NCBI RefSeq assembly: GCF_000272105.2
Contig: NZ_AJZD02000070.1
Coordinates: 1-43,183 of the forward strand
Direction of reading: 5' to 3'
DNA from: Vibrio splendidus 12E03
GTDB taxonomy: Bacteria > Pseudomonadota > Gammaproteobacteria > Enterobacterales > Vibrionaceae
Length of the DNA stretch: 43,183 bases
Below are positions 31,555 through 39,595 of this stretch, in pieces. The position numbers and the translations under genes were made by a program. The notes below the pieces were generated by a model. It made no database searches, was not told the origin of the DNA, and was given only the letters and a program-made list of their open reading frames with translations. Each line of letters starts with the position of its first letter. The first letter of the stretch is position 1.

Positions 31555-33033
31555 TTAGTTGTTTGCTTGCTCTAGTTCAATCGTTTCATCAGCGGCTTTT
31601 GCTGCTTCTAGCATCTTACGAATAATGAAAGATGCACCCATTGCAATACCTACCATTACTACCGCAAGAATTGTCAGCATTTGGAAGTAGTCGCCGTAAA
31701 CTGTTTGAACGATCTCTTGTGTGATCTCTTGACCTTTCTCTAGTGCAATTGACGTTGAGAATACCGCGCCAACGATACCTGATAGTGCGATTGCTACAGA
31801 GAATAAGCTTACAGAGAAGTTCTCGATGTGCTTAGGTGCCACAGATAGTATGAACGCCACTACCATAGAGCCCACAATTACTTCACCGAATGCTAGGAAG
31901 AAATGGATCGCTAGGAATACTTCAGGGCGAATCAGAACGTCTTCACCAACGGTAGTCACGGCCATTGTCAGGATACCAAAAGCGATAGCCGTCAGGATGA
32001 AAGAGAAACCTACTTTCGTTGCTGTAGAGAAGTTGATGTTTTTCTTTTCTAGGCTAGAGAAGATACCCGCGATAATAGGGCCAGCGACCATACACCATAG
32101 TGGGTTCATTGCCATTGACGCTTCTGGTGCAACAGGAATGAAGCCAAATAGGTCACCACGCATGGTGTTGATTGCTACCATTGTCATCGATGTCATCATT
32201 TGGCCGTAGTACACGAAGAAACATGTAGTCAGGAATGTGATGATTAAGATGGTGCCCATTTTCAGCATGTCTGATTTCTTTGATTTCACCATCAAAGAGA
32301 CAAAGTAGATAATGGCTGCAGCACCGATCGCGTAAACGATGTTTTGGCCAATATCCATGTTAGAGAACATGAAAAATACTAAGCCGATCATTGCTGCAGA
32401 TAAGCCTAGGAAAGCAGCCCAGTTTTTAGTGCTTACTGGTTGCTGGTCGATTTCAGCACTTGCTTCAACAAGGCCTTTACGAACAAACAACATCATCAGT
32501 AGTGCCGCGCCTGCTAGAACAGCAGACAGAAGGAAGCCACCGTGGAAGCCAACAACAAGCACTAGCATTGGGAATAAGTACTGACCTAACAGTGCACCAA
32601 TGTTGTTTACTGAGTAGTTGATAGGGTAGCAGTTTTCAAAATCTTCTTGTGTTTTGAACGTGCGTTTGTAGAGACTTGGGTAAGAAGGAGACATCAAACC
32701 ACGTGCATAACTTGCTAACGCAATACCACACAATGCCATAGGAACATTGGTTGCTGCTGCGCCGAGTACCAGTAAAACGTAACCACTCGCGAATCCTAGG
32801 AAAGCGATAGTTAGAGATCGGTAAGCACCTAAGAATTTGTCGGCGATGAAACCACCGGCAATAGCAAACAGCGGTCCTATTGCAGAGAAAGCACCAACTA
32901 CCATCATGGTGTCGGCTTCGTTGTAGTTCAGGTCCTCAAGGAAGAAACGAGTCAAGATCACCATGACGCCATAGAACGAAAGTCCAAACATCATTTGGCA
33001 GAACATCATTGATTTGTTTAATCTATTCCACAT
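31555..33033 (-). CDS. POT/PTR2-family (MFS) transporter, divergent
   Basis: Inner-membrane transporter of 492 residues, about 12-14 membrane segments. GGFIADKFLGAYRSLTIAFLGFASGYVLL is the POT-family loop 2-3 motif, and INYSVNNIGALLGQYLFPML, MNPLWCMVAGPII and HFFLAFGEVIVGSMVVAFI align with POT features. The first-helix motif ExxERFxYYG, which takes part in H+ coupling, reads QMMFGLSFYG, so the acidic and arginine residues are missing. Peptide transport is thus possible but not assured. Preceded by a >400-bp region and convergent with nothing on the right; the serine dehydratase gene follows the same strand upstream, which could link peptide or amino acid uptake to serine breakdown. Confidence 0.8.
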   Translation of the reverse strand: MWNRLNKSMMFCQMMFGLSFYGVMVILTRFFLEDLNYNEADTMMVVGAFSAIGPLFAIAGGFIADKFLGAYRSLTIAFLGFASGYVLLVLGAAATNVPMALCGIALASYARGLMSPSYPSLYKRTFKTQEDFENCYPINYSVNNIGALLGQYLFPMLVLVVGFHGGFLLSAVLAGAALLMMLFVRKGLVEASAEIDQQPVSTKNWAAFLGLSAAMIGLVFFMFSNMDIGQNIVYAIGAAAIIYFVSLMVKSKKSDMLKMGTILIITFLTTCFFVYYGQMMTSMTMVAINTMRGDLFGFIPVAPEASMAMNPLWCMVAGPIIAGIFSSLEKKNINFSTATKVGFSFILTAIAFGILTMAVTTVGEDVLIRPEVFLAIHFFLAFGEVIVGSMVVAFILSVAPKHIENFSVSLFSVAIALSGIVGAVFSTSIALEKGQEITQEIVQTVYGDYFQMLTILAVVMVGIAMGASFIIRKMLEAAKAADETIELEQANN

Positions 33034-33447
33034 TATTTTATTCTCACATTAGTATTAATATGTAGTGTAATTACCCAATTATAATACCATTGATAGTAAT
33101 ACATAAACTGAAACATCTATCCCAAACCGGACTTTGCTCGATATATCTTTTCTTATGAGTACATTCATATTTCTCATGAATGAAATTTGCAATGTTAGAT
33201 TTTGCTAGTGGATGCATGGTTGTGCAAAAATTAGTCGGTTTCATTTGTGGCTAAGTAATGAACTATTAAAGGGAAAATTAGCGAGACTCATTCGGTATAT
33301 GCTTTTAAGTGAGTATCACTTTCAATTGCCGGTTGGGTTCGAGCCAATAAAAAGCCAGCTTGGTGGCTGGCTTTGTTTTGATATTGAAAACTAAGTTTAC
33401 AAGAATGACCCTTCTACAAGGGTATTGTGAACTCGTGTTCTTGTCTG
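33034..33447. other. Intergenic region between the POT transporter gene and sdaA
   Basis: 414 bp without a convincing gene. The part next to 33033 should hold the minus-strand promoter of the transporter. Chance frames at 33212 and 33360 lack ribosome sites and family features. A terminator for sdaA lies at 33351-33374. Nothing else identifiable. Confidence 0.5.
33351..33374 (-). terminator. Terminator of sdaA
   Basis: A 9-bp stem AAAGCCAGC/GCTGGCTTT with a 6-nt loop; on the minus strand a TTTTTATT tail follows. It is about 75 bp past the sdaA stop. Confidence 0.75.
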
Positions 33448-34818
33448 CTATTCACACGGTGGCGCCATGTGGATCACCGCTAAGCCGCCTAACGACGTTT
33501 CTCGGTACTTCTTGTTCATGTCTTTACCTGTTTGGTACATGGTCTCGATAACTTTGTCTAACGAGATAAGACATTTACTCGTACGTTTTAGTGCCATACG
33601 TGATGCGTTGATCGCCTTCATTGCGCCCATCGCGTTACGCTCAATGCATGGTACTTGAACCAGTCCGCCAATTGGGTCACAGGTCATACCCAGTGAGTGC
33701 TCCATCGCGATCTCAGCTGCGATACAGATTTGCTCGTTACTGCCACCACGAAGGGCCGTTAAGCCAGCTGCTGCCATTGAAGAAGATACGCCAACTTCAC
33801 CTTGGCAGCCTACCTCTGCACCTGAAATAGACGCATTGGTTTTGTATAGAATACCGATAGCGCCAGATACCGCTAAAAAGTCTTTGAGCTGCTTGGTATC
33901 AAGTTCTTTGATAAAGCGATGGTAGTACATTAATACTGCAGGAATAACGCCAGCCGCACCGTTGGTTGGCGATGTGACCACTTGGCCACCAGCTGCATTT
34001 TCTTCACTTACGGCAAAGGCAAATAGGTTAATCCAATCCATGATCTCCATTGGATCGTTCTCAATCGAGGCATTCGCTTCAAGTTTTTTCAAAAGAGCGG
34101 GTGCTCGACGTGTGACTTCAAGGCCACCATCTAGGATACCTTCAGTATCAAAACCACGCTGCATACACAGTGACATCACCTTCCAGATCTGATCTGCTTT
34201 TTGGTCAATAGCTTCCATATCTTGGAAGGATACTTCGTTGCGTAGGATTAATCCGCCAAGGCTCATTCCATTCTTATCAGCGAGCTCAAGGAGTTGGTCA
34301 GCAGATGAGAAAGGGAATTCAACTTGGGTTTCAGACTCTTGTTTGCCGTTTTGCAGCTCATCTGCAGTTGCGATGAAACCACCACCAATCGAGTAGTAGG
34401 TTTCCATATCCAAAAGTTTACCGCTCGCATCAAACGCAGAGATTGTCATTCCGTTTTCATGAAGCGGCAGATTGGTTTTGTGAAAGAGCAAGTCGCTCTC
34501 TACATCGAAGTGAATCTCATGGTGACCACTCACCATAAGAGACTTGTCTTCAATCGCTTTGCGCATTGCTAGATTAGCACTGGTTATTTTGATGGTATCT
34601 GGGCGGTTGCCAAGTAGACCTAACAGGGTTGCTCGGTCAGTGTGGTGGCCGATACCTGTTAATGATAGTGAGCCGTATAAGTCGATTTGAATACGGGTAA
34701 CTTGGTCAAGTACAGATTCAATCTTTTGGGTAAAATTAAACCCTGCGATCATTGGTCCATTTGTATGGGAGCTAGAAGGCCCAACCCCAATTTTATAGAT
34801 ATCAAAAATAGACAGCAT
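33448..34818 (-). CDS. sdaA: L-serine ammonia-lyase (iron-sulfur, single chain)
   Basis: Deaminates L-serine to pyruvate and ammonia using a [4Fe-4S] cluster in the cytosol. The 456-residue chain starts with the family motif SIFDIYKIGVGPSSSHTNGPM, has the beta domain first and the alpha domain after, as in E. coli SdaA/SdaB. Cluster cysteines are in VGCQGEVGVSSSMAAAGL and in GMTCDPIGGLVQVPCIERN. The C-terminus GGLAVIHMAPPCE is typical and includes the tail Cys that guards the active site. It is monocistronic with a divergent upstream gene. An inverted repeat (34880-34899) sits in its promoter region. Confidence 0.95.
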   Translation of the reverse strand: MLSIFDIYKIGVGPSSSHTNGPMIAGFNFTQKIESVLDQVTRIQIDLYGSLSLTGIGHHTDRATLLGLLGNRPDTIKITSANLAMRKAIEDKSLMVSGHHEIHFDVESDLLFHKTNLPLHENGMTISAFDASGKLLDMETYYSIGGGFIATADELQNGKQESETQVEFPFSSADQLLELADKNGMSLGGLILRNEVSFQDMEAIDQKADQIWKVMSLCMQRGFDTEGILDGGLEVTRRAPALLKKLEANASIENDPMEIMDWINLFAFAVSEENAAGGQVVTSPTNGAAGVIPAVLMYYHRFIKELDTKQLKDFLAVSGAIGILYKTNASISGAEVGCQGEVGVSSSMAAAGLTALRGGSNEQICIAAEIAMEHSLGMTCDPIGGLVQVPCIERNAMGAMKAINASRMALKRTSKCLISLDKVIETMYQTGKDMNKKYRETSLGGLAVIHMAPPCE

Positions 34819-34879
34819 AGTAACTTCCTGTGAAGACGGTTCGATGGACGAACTCTGTGTAAAATTTGTATTTTGTTCG

Positions 34880-34899
34880 TTTCACTTATATATGTGAAA
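34880..34899. promoter_or_regulatory. Inverted repeat in the sdaA/ydcF-like divergent region
   Basis: TTTCACTTATATATGTGAAA is self-complementary at 9 of 10 pairs. It lies 62 bp before the sdaA start and 227 bp before the plus-strand gene at 35126, so it could be an operator for sdaA. The orientation of the arms is opposite to a CRP site. The remaining 307-bp gap (34819-35125) has no gene. Confidence 0.4.
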
Positions 34900-35125
34900 G
34901 CGTTCTCTGTTTAAAACTAACGCTAACCAGCGTAGCCCTGTGGACCCTATGATCGTGCTATTGTGCTTTTAAGCTGCACTTTGATTGTCGAGTACCTTAT
35001 TGTGTTGCTTTGCAATAGTGAGCATTATTGCGAGCAACTTATAAGAATTTCAAAATACTTTTGTTCACAAGTATTGTATACATAATTCACTCCATCTAAT
35101 CCCCAAAACGAGACTTGAACATAAA

Positions 35126-36004
35126 ATGAGCATTAATAACCTCCTTATTGTGCTGGGTAAACGGCTTAATGAGAATGAATTGACTGAGGAAGGAATCAGT
35201 CGAGTTGATGCTTTGGTGAAGTATCTGGCGGAGTCCTTGAACGCAGAGCCTCGCTCGTCCACAGCGGTCGCTTTTTGTGGTGGGGTAACCAAAGGGCAGA
35301 GTGTTTCGGAAGCTGATGCGATGCACCGATACTTTCGAGAGTTGGAAAGCCTCCGCGAAGTCCCGTTTACTCTGGGAGCGATTTTATTAGAGCAGCATTC
35401 AACCAATACTGTAGAAAACATCCAAAATTTAGCTGCTGAGATGATAGAGAGTGGTCTATTTACTCGTGGGCAAGGTGTAAAGATAACGTTTGTGTCGAAT
35501 GACTATCACTTGCAACGAATCTTTGAGATTCAAACGCTAATGGACGAGCAAGGTTTGCTTAAAGTGCTTGTTGACAGGTGTTCCGCGCTTGGTGTGGATT
35601 TGCAAATAGATCGTCAGTTAGAGGCTCATGTGGCGGTGCCATATCCTCATCAAGGCCCTCAAGGGCAATTGTTTTTGCTCATGGATGTACTGACCACTTA
35701 TCGAGTTTATCTTGAAGGTGTCTGTGCGGGCACATTTAAGCGAGATTTGGAGTTGGTTAGACAAGAGCCAGAAAGACTGTCTTTGGAAGCACTGATAGCC
35801 GTAAAGGAACTCGTTGGGCGTTCATCTGACTTTGACATTGTGGAGAGTTTACTCCCAGCATTGGAGCGCTGTATCCAGCAGACTTCAGTGGGTAGCGATG
35901 TAAAAAAAGTCAGGGAATACCTAGCTCTACTAGATACTAACCTGACTTTATTGAATCGTTATTTAGATCCGGAATCGGGTCACACACATCGCTGGTGGCG
36001 ATAA
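35126..36004 (+). CDS. YdcF/DUF218-type protein
   Basis: A 292-residue protein of the DUF218 (YdcF/ElyC/SanA) group. Family blocks are visible: LLIVLGKRL, FCGGVTKGQSVSEADAM, LEQHSTNTVENIQNL and TFVSNDYHLQRI. There is no signal peptide or membrane anchor, unlike ElyC or SanA, so it is probably cytosolic like E. coli YdcF, which binds S-adenosylmethionine. The C-terminal ~100 residues (from about 185) are helical and not part of the core domain. Function is unknown. It stands alone, divergent from sdaA. Confidence 0.8.
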   Translation: MSINNLLIVLGKRLNENELTEEGISRVDALVKYLAESLNAEPRSSTAVAFCGGVTKGQSVSEADAMHRYFRELESLREVPFTLGAILLEQHSTNTVENIQNLAAEMIESGLFTRGQGVKITFVSNDYHLQRIFEIQTLMDEQGLLKVLVDRCSALGVDLQIDRQLEAHVAVPYPHQGPQGQLFLLMDVLTTYRVYLEGVCAGTFKRDLELVRQEPERLSLEALIAVKELVGRSSDFDIVESLLPALERCIQQTSVGSDVKKVREYLALLDTNLTLLNRYLDPESGHTHRWWR

Positions 36005-36008
36005 ATCG

Positions 36009-36131
36009 TTATTTTTTTTTGGTGATGCCAATAACGGTCTTTAAGCTTGCAAACGCAATCAGGCAGTAAGCCAAAAGTTCAGTGCCTTCTTCGGCGATGT
36101 TTTTAACCGCTCGAACGTAATCATCGCCCAT
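36009..36131 (-). pseudogene. Possible gene remnant (short open frame)
   Basis: A frame of 40 residues on the minus strand, from an ATG at 36131, that reads like real protein: GDDYVRAVKNIAEEGTELL, then a hydrophobic AYCLIAFASLKTVIGI and a Lys tail encoded by a run of nine As. The frame continues upstream as AFWHNV until a stop. No ribosome site precedes the ATG. It may be the C-terminal remnant of a decayed membrane-protein gene or a tiny single-pass protein. I do not recognise the family. Confidence 0.35.
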
Positions 36132-36170
36132 AACATTGTGCCAGAAGGCTCATGTGTTTTTTTACAGTGA

Positions 36171-36431
36171 TTAACTTTGGTTTTCTGAATCTTGCTCATG
36201 GTTATTGCGGTAGTACTCCCACTGTTCAATGCGCTCGCCGTCATCGAATACACAGTAAGTTGTACGCTGATTGTTTTCAGTAACCGTGTCTAATTCACCG
36301 TCCTGTTGAACACAATAAACCGCTGCTGGGTTAGCGACTGAAACACGTTGGCCTTCGCTATATTCTGCATAGTCGTTTGCACAACCGCCTAATACAACGG
36401 CACATACAGCCATCAAACCAATTTTCTTCAT
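36171..36431 (-). CDS. DUF333 lipoprotein
   Basis: An 86-residue predicted lipoprotein. The signal peptide ends in the lipobox LGGC (Cys17). The mature part has the DUF333 core VANPAAVYCVQQDGEL...TYCVFDDGERIEQWEYYRNN, with its two conserved cysteines that could pair in the periplasm. The family is sometimes called putative hemolysin, which has little support. The function is unknown. It has no obvious operon partner. Confidence 0.87.
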   Translation of the reverse strand: MKKIGLMAVCAVVLGGCANDYAEYSEGQRVSVANPAAVYCVQQDGELDTVTENNQRTTYCVFDDGERIEQWEYYRNNHEQDSENQS

Positions 36432-36819
36432 GTTTATCTCCTATGTGATAACTCTATAATCGAATGCGTTAAGTTCTACAGAACCAGATTAGAAGCTCTA
36501 TGAAATTAGTATATTTTAGATTTCAGAAAAGGTTGTCCTAATTTGGTCAAGATATTGAAATAGGTTGATATTTCGCTATTTTTAAGTGCTTTTTGAGTGT
36601 TTGATCAAGCTGACATAGCTGACATAGCTGACATAGCTGATGTTATAACAGGAACGGCCTCCGTCAATAAGGTGCTACTTGATGGTTACTTTGACTCGAT
36701 AGCCGTGGGAGAACTGCGATCAAAACCAGAGGATATGTGTTCTTGTGGGGTACGGAGAACCTCGAATCTATTGATGATTATGATATGATGCCGCCAAATT
36801 CAGTAGAGCAGTCAGAATC
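36432..36819. other. Intergenic region with tandem 9-mers before the Nudix gene
   Basis: 388 bp without a convincing gene. It holds the minus-strand promoter of the DUF333 lipoprotein on the left and the plus-strand promoter of the Nudix gene on the right (TATGAT at 36779). The frame at 36597 runs through tandem repeats and is probably chance. Confidence 0.5.
36610..36641. repeat. Tandem 9-bp repeat
   Basis: Three perfect head-to-tail copies of CTGACATAG (36610-36636) followed by a partial copy, CTGAT. Such short arrays can change copy number by slippage. It lies about 180 bp before the Nudix gene. Confidence 0.7.
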
Positions 36820-37338
36820 ATGAGACACCTAAAAACCACTATTCACCCTGATATCGATCACCTAGACAATAAGACGGTATATAAGCGCAACGCGGCTCGT
36901 GCGATTGTGTTAGATGGCGAAGATATTTTGATGCTTTATACAGAGCGTTATCACGACTACACCATTCCTGGTGGCGGTTTGGACGAAGGTGAAGATGTGA
37001 TCGCAGGTATGGTTCGTGAACTTGAAGAAGAGACTGGCGCGAAGAATATCCATAGCATCAAGCCGTTCGGTATTTTTGAAGAGTTTCGTCCTTGGTACAA
37101 AGACGATGCAGACATGATGCACATGATTTCTTACTGCTACTCATGCAAGATTGATCGTGAGCTTGGCGAAACGGCTTACGAAGATTATGAAGTGAAAAAC
37201 GGGATGAAGCCGGTGTGGATGAATATCCATGAAGCGATCGCTCATAACGAAAAGACGATGGCAGAGAGCCCTAAAAAGGGCATGAGCATTGAGCGGGAAA
37301 CGTTTCTGCTGCATTTGATTATCAAAGAGATGCTTTAG
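36820..37338 (+). CDS. Nudix hydrolase
   Basis: A 172-residue hydrolase of nucleoside diphosphates linked to another moiety. The Nudix box, G-x5-E-x7-REUxEExGU, is at residues 52-74 (GLDEGEDVIAGMV then RELEEETGA), with the catalytic Glu residues intact and Mg2+-binding implied. A strongly acidic patch (YKDDADMMHM) and a C-terminal helix follow. The substrate cannot be told; the MYTER-HDYTIPGGG type is found in many uncharacterised bacterial Nudix proteins. It stands alone before the repeat element at 37350. Confidence 0.85.
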   Translation: MRHLKTTIHPDIDHLDNKTVYKRNAARAIVLDGEDILMLYTERYHDYTIPGGGLDEGEDVIAGMVRELEEETGAKNIHSIKPFGIFEEFRPWYKDDADMMHMISYCYSCKIDRELGETAYEDYEVKNGMKPVWMNIHEAIAHNEKTMAESPKKGMSIERETFLLHLIIKEML

Positions 37339-37349
37339 CCGTTATCAAT

Positions 37350-37620
37350 ACTTGGGGCTGTTGACCTTTCGAGCTGGGTTTTGCAGCATCTTGTGGGAAA
37401 TTTATACAAGGAAGAGGTTTTGACGTGTAGTTGGCCTACATGAAAAGCCGATAACGCAGTAGAAATGAACCACAAGAGCTGCCCGAAGGGTTCGGCTAAA
37501 ATCGTTTTATGCTTTGTTGAAGAATATTTGCTTAGAATGCTAGGCTACATACTCTTCGCCGCGCCTAAAACGATTTTATATCGAACAAAACTTAACCACG
37601 AAAGGTCAACAGCCCCAAGT
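37350..37620. mobile_element. MITE-like element with 22-bp terminal inverted repeats
   Basis: The ends (37350-37371 and 37599-37620) are perfect inverted copies of a 22-mer beginning ACTTGGGGCTGTTGACC. The 271-bp interior contains no transposase, and has a second inverted pair, TAAAATCGTTTTA (37498-37510 region) with its complement near 37566. No clear target-site duplication is visible. The size, termini and lack of a gene suit a non-autonomous element or a large palindromic repeat. A 73-residue frame inside (37465-37686) runs past its right end and is probably chance. Confidence 0.75.
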
Positions 37621-37635
37621 CTGCTAAGCTATTTA

Positions 37636-37659
37636 TTTGCCGCCACTTTTGGCGGCAAA
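37636..37659. terminator. GC-rich hairpin, possible terminator
   Basis: A perfect 10-bp stem TTTGCCGCCA/TGGCGGCAAA around CTTT, just past the inverted-repeat element. The tail GTTGTTTC is only partly T-rich. It could terminate transcription coming from the Nudix gene or element. Confidence 0.5.
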
Positions 37660-37831
37660 GTTGTTTCTAGCGATGCTAAAATGTAATAGCGAAAACTAAT
37701 TATTAAATATGGTTGATATTGTCAACTATGTGTTTTTGATGTACCTTTACCTCAGCGATGACCCTATTTAGCTAAACTGCTCGGTTAAATCGCTAAATCT
37801 CGCTGTGAGCCTGCCCTAAACAAAGAATACT
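37660..37831 (+). promoter_or_regulatory. Upstream region of the ABC exporter operon
   Basis: The end of the 493-bp non-coding stretch 37339-37831. An inverted repeat ATTTAGC...GCTAAAT (37766-37798) lies about 35 bp before mdlA and could be an operator or hairpin. No -35/-10 assignment is secure. Confidence 0.35.
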
Positions 37832-39595
37832 ATGAATAAAAGACAGTTTATTGCCCATTACCTGCGCATGAATCGCACCTCTTACTTTTTGGCGATTGTG
37901 TTCATTTTTCTCGTCAACTGGTTGCAAGTTGAGATCCCTCGCTATATTCAACTCGCCATAGATTTGATTGATGATGCTTCTCCCAGTGGCCATCAACAAC
38001 TTCAAAGTTATGTGTGGATGGTAGTTGGCATGTCGGTCGCTATGGTAGTAGTACGTATTCTGTCTCGTATTTACGCGCTTAATCCAGGGCGAATTACAGA
38101 GGCTACACTTAAAAGTACATTGCTCAAAAAGTTAAATCGTTTACCGAATAGTTTTCATGAGCGTTTTGCTTCTGGTCGGCTAATATCCATTATCAATAAT
38201 GATCTTGGTGGCATACGCTTGTTGTTTGGTGTGGGTTTCCTCCAGTTCTTTAATGCGCTGCTGGCGTTGTCGCTGACACCTCTTTACATGTGGCGCATAT
38301 CGCCAGAATTAACGCTTTATTCGATTATTCCTATCTCAATCGCTTTTGTGATTTTCCGTGTGGGTTTTAAACGCATGAAAGCACTGCATTTAGAGCACAT
38401 GAAACGTCTGCAAAACCTGTCTGCTCAGCTAATGAGTTACCTATCTGGGATTGACTTGATTAAGAGCCAGCAGATGTCACCTTGGGTGAAAGCTGAAACT
38501 GAAAAGCTTAATCAGTTATTACTTGAATGCCGCCTTAAAATTACACGTATCCAAGTCTTCTTTATGCCGGTACTCGACTACGCCAATGACCTGATGAAAA
38601 TCATCATTCTTGGGCTTGGTGGCTACATGTTAATGAGACAAGAGCTAACCCTTGGTGAGATTACCGCCTTTCTGACTTACTCCGTTTTGTTGGCAATGCC
38701 ATTGATGCAATTAGGCAGAATCGCGACCATTTATCAACGTGGCATGGTGGGCATTCAAAGTGCACAAACCATTCTTAATGCCAAAGTTCCAGAGCTTGAT
38801 GAAGGTAAGCTTACTGAGTTAGACGTTGAATCGCTGAAGGGAAAAACGTTCTCTATTCGCAACCTCAGCTTCAGCTATTCAGGTGAAGAACATCTGATTC
38901 TCGATGACATCAGCTTTGACATTTCTGCAGGTAAGAAAGTAGGTGTGCTAGGCGGAATCGGAGCGGGTAAAACAACCTTAGTAAACTGCTTGAACCACCA
39001 CTTGGATGTACCACAAGGTTCTATTTTCCTTGGCGAAAGAGATATCACTAGCTTCTCACGCAGTGACTTACGTCGTTACGTGAAAACTGTGACTCAAGAC
39101 CCTTATTTGTTCTCCGCAACTGTTGAAGACAATATTCGTTTTGGTAGTTCAGATACTGAATTAGCGAAGAGTCAGGTTAATGAGGTTTTAGAGCTAAGTC
39201 AGTTAGCCAGTGATGTCACTCGTTTTGAGCATGGCGATCAAACCTTAGTCGGTGAAAAAGGGATCATGTTGTCTGGTGGCCAGAAGCAGCGATTAAGTAT
39301 TGCTCGTGCTTTATTGCAGCCAACCGACCTGATTATTATGGATAACGTTTTATCGGCTGTCGACTATGAAACAGAACGTAGGATCTTAGAAGGCTTGTTT
39401 AAGCGTTTGGAAAATCAATCCGTTCTTGTGGTTTCACACCGCGTGAATGCCCTTGAATATATGGATGAAATCATCGTCTTGAATGAAGGCAAAGTGATCG
39501 CGAAGGGCGACCACGCCACGTTATTGAAAACGTGCGATTACTATTACGATACATGGCAACTACAGCAGAATGAAACGGAGGCAGCAGCATGTTAA
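37832..39595 (+). CDS. mdlA: ABC exporter half-transporter, MdlA-like
   Basis: Inner-membrane ABC half-transporter of 587 residues: six membrane helices in the first ~320 residues and a nucleotide-binding domain after ~335. Walker A is GGIGAGKTT and the signature LSGGQKQR is canonical. Walker B reads LIIMDNVLSAVD, where the catalytic Glu is Asn, so this ATP site is degenerate. It overlaps the next gene by 7 bp. The pair resembles E. coli MdlA/MdlB, implied in multidrug export, but the substrate is unknown. Confidence 0.9.
   Translation: MNKRQFIAHYLRMNRTSYFLAIVFIFLVNWLQVEIPRYIQLAIDLIDDASPSGHQQLQSYVWMVVGMSVAMVVVRILSRIYALNPGRITEATLKSTLLKKLNRLPNSFHERFASGRLISIINNDLGGIRLLFGVGFLQFFNALLALSLTPLYMWRISPELTLYSIIPISIAFVIFRVGFKRMKALHLEHMKRLQNLSAQLMSYLSGIDLIKSQQMSPWVKAETEKLNQLLLECRLKITRIQVFFMPVLDYANDLMKIIILGLGGYMLMRQELTLGEITAFLTYSVLLAMPLMQLGRIATIYQRGMVGIQSAQTILNAKVPELDEGKLTELDVESLKGKTFSIRNLSFSYSGEEHLILDDISFDISAGKKVGVLGGIGAGKTTLVNCLNHHLDVPQGSIFLGERDITSFSRSDLRRYVKTVTQDPYLFSATVEDNIRFGSSDTELAKSQVNEVLELSQLASDVTRFEHGDQTLVGEKGIMLSGGQKQRLSIARALLQPTDLIIMDNVLSAVDYETERRILEGLFKRLENQSVLVVSHRVNALEYMDEIIVLNEGKVIAKGDHATLLKTCDYYYDTWQLQQNETEAAAC

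Noticed and set aside
33212..33551. Two short plus-strand frames in the gap between the POT transporter gene and sdaA
   Set aside because: No ribosome site, no family features, and the second overlaps the sdaA 3' end antisense.
34880..34899. CRP site before sdaA
   Set aside because: CRP needs TGTGA-N6-TCACA; here the arms are TTTCAC and GTGAAA, in the opposite order.
36059..36253. 64-residue minus-strand frame overlapping the DUF333 gene end
   Set aside because: Out of frame with the DUF333 lipoprotein, with composition expected from a shadow frame; the other frame there (36009-36131) has better protein texture.
36597..36788. 63-residue frame with repeated ADI units
   Set aside because: The repeat residues come only from the 9-bp tandem array; the start would be GTG without a ribosome site, and the rest has no protein texture.
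37465..37686. 73-residue frame inside the inverted-repeat element
   Set aside because: It crosses the right end of the element and the following hairpin, is not transposase-like, and lacks a ribosome site.
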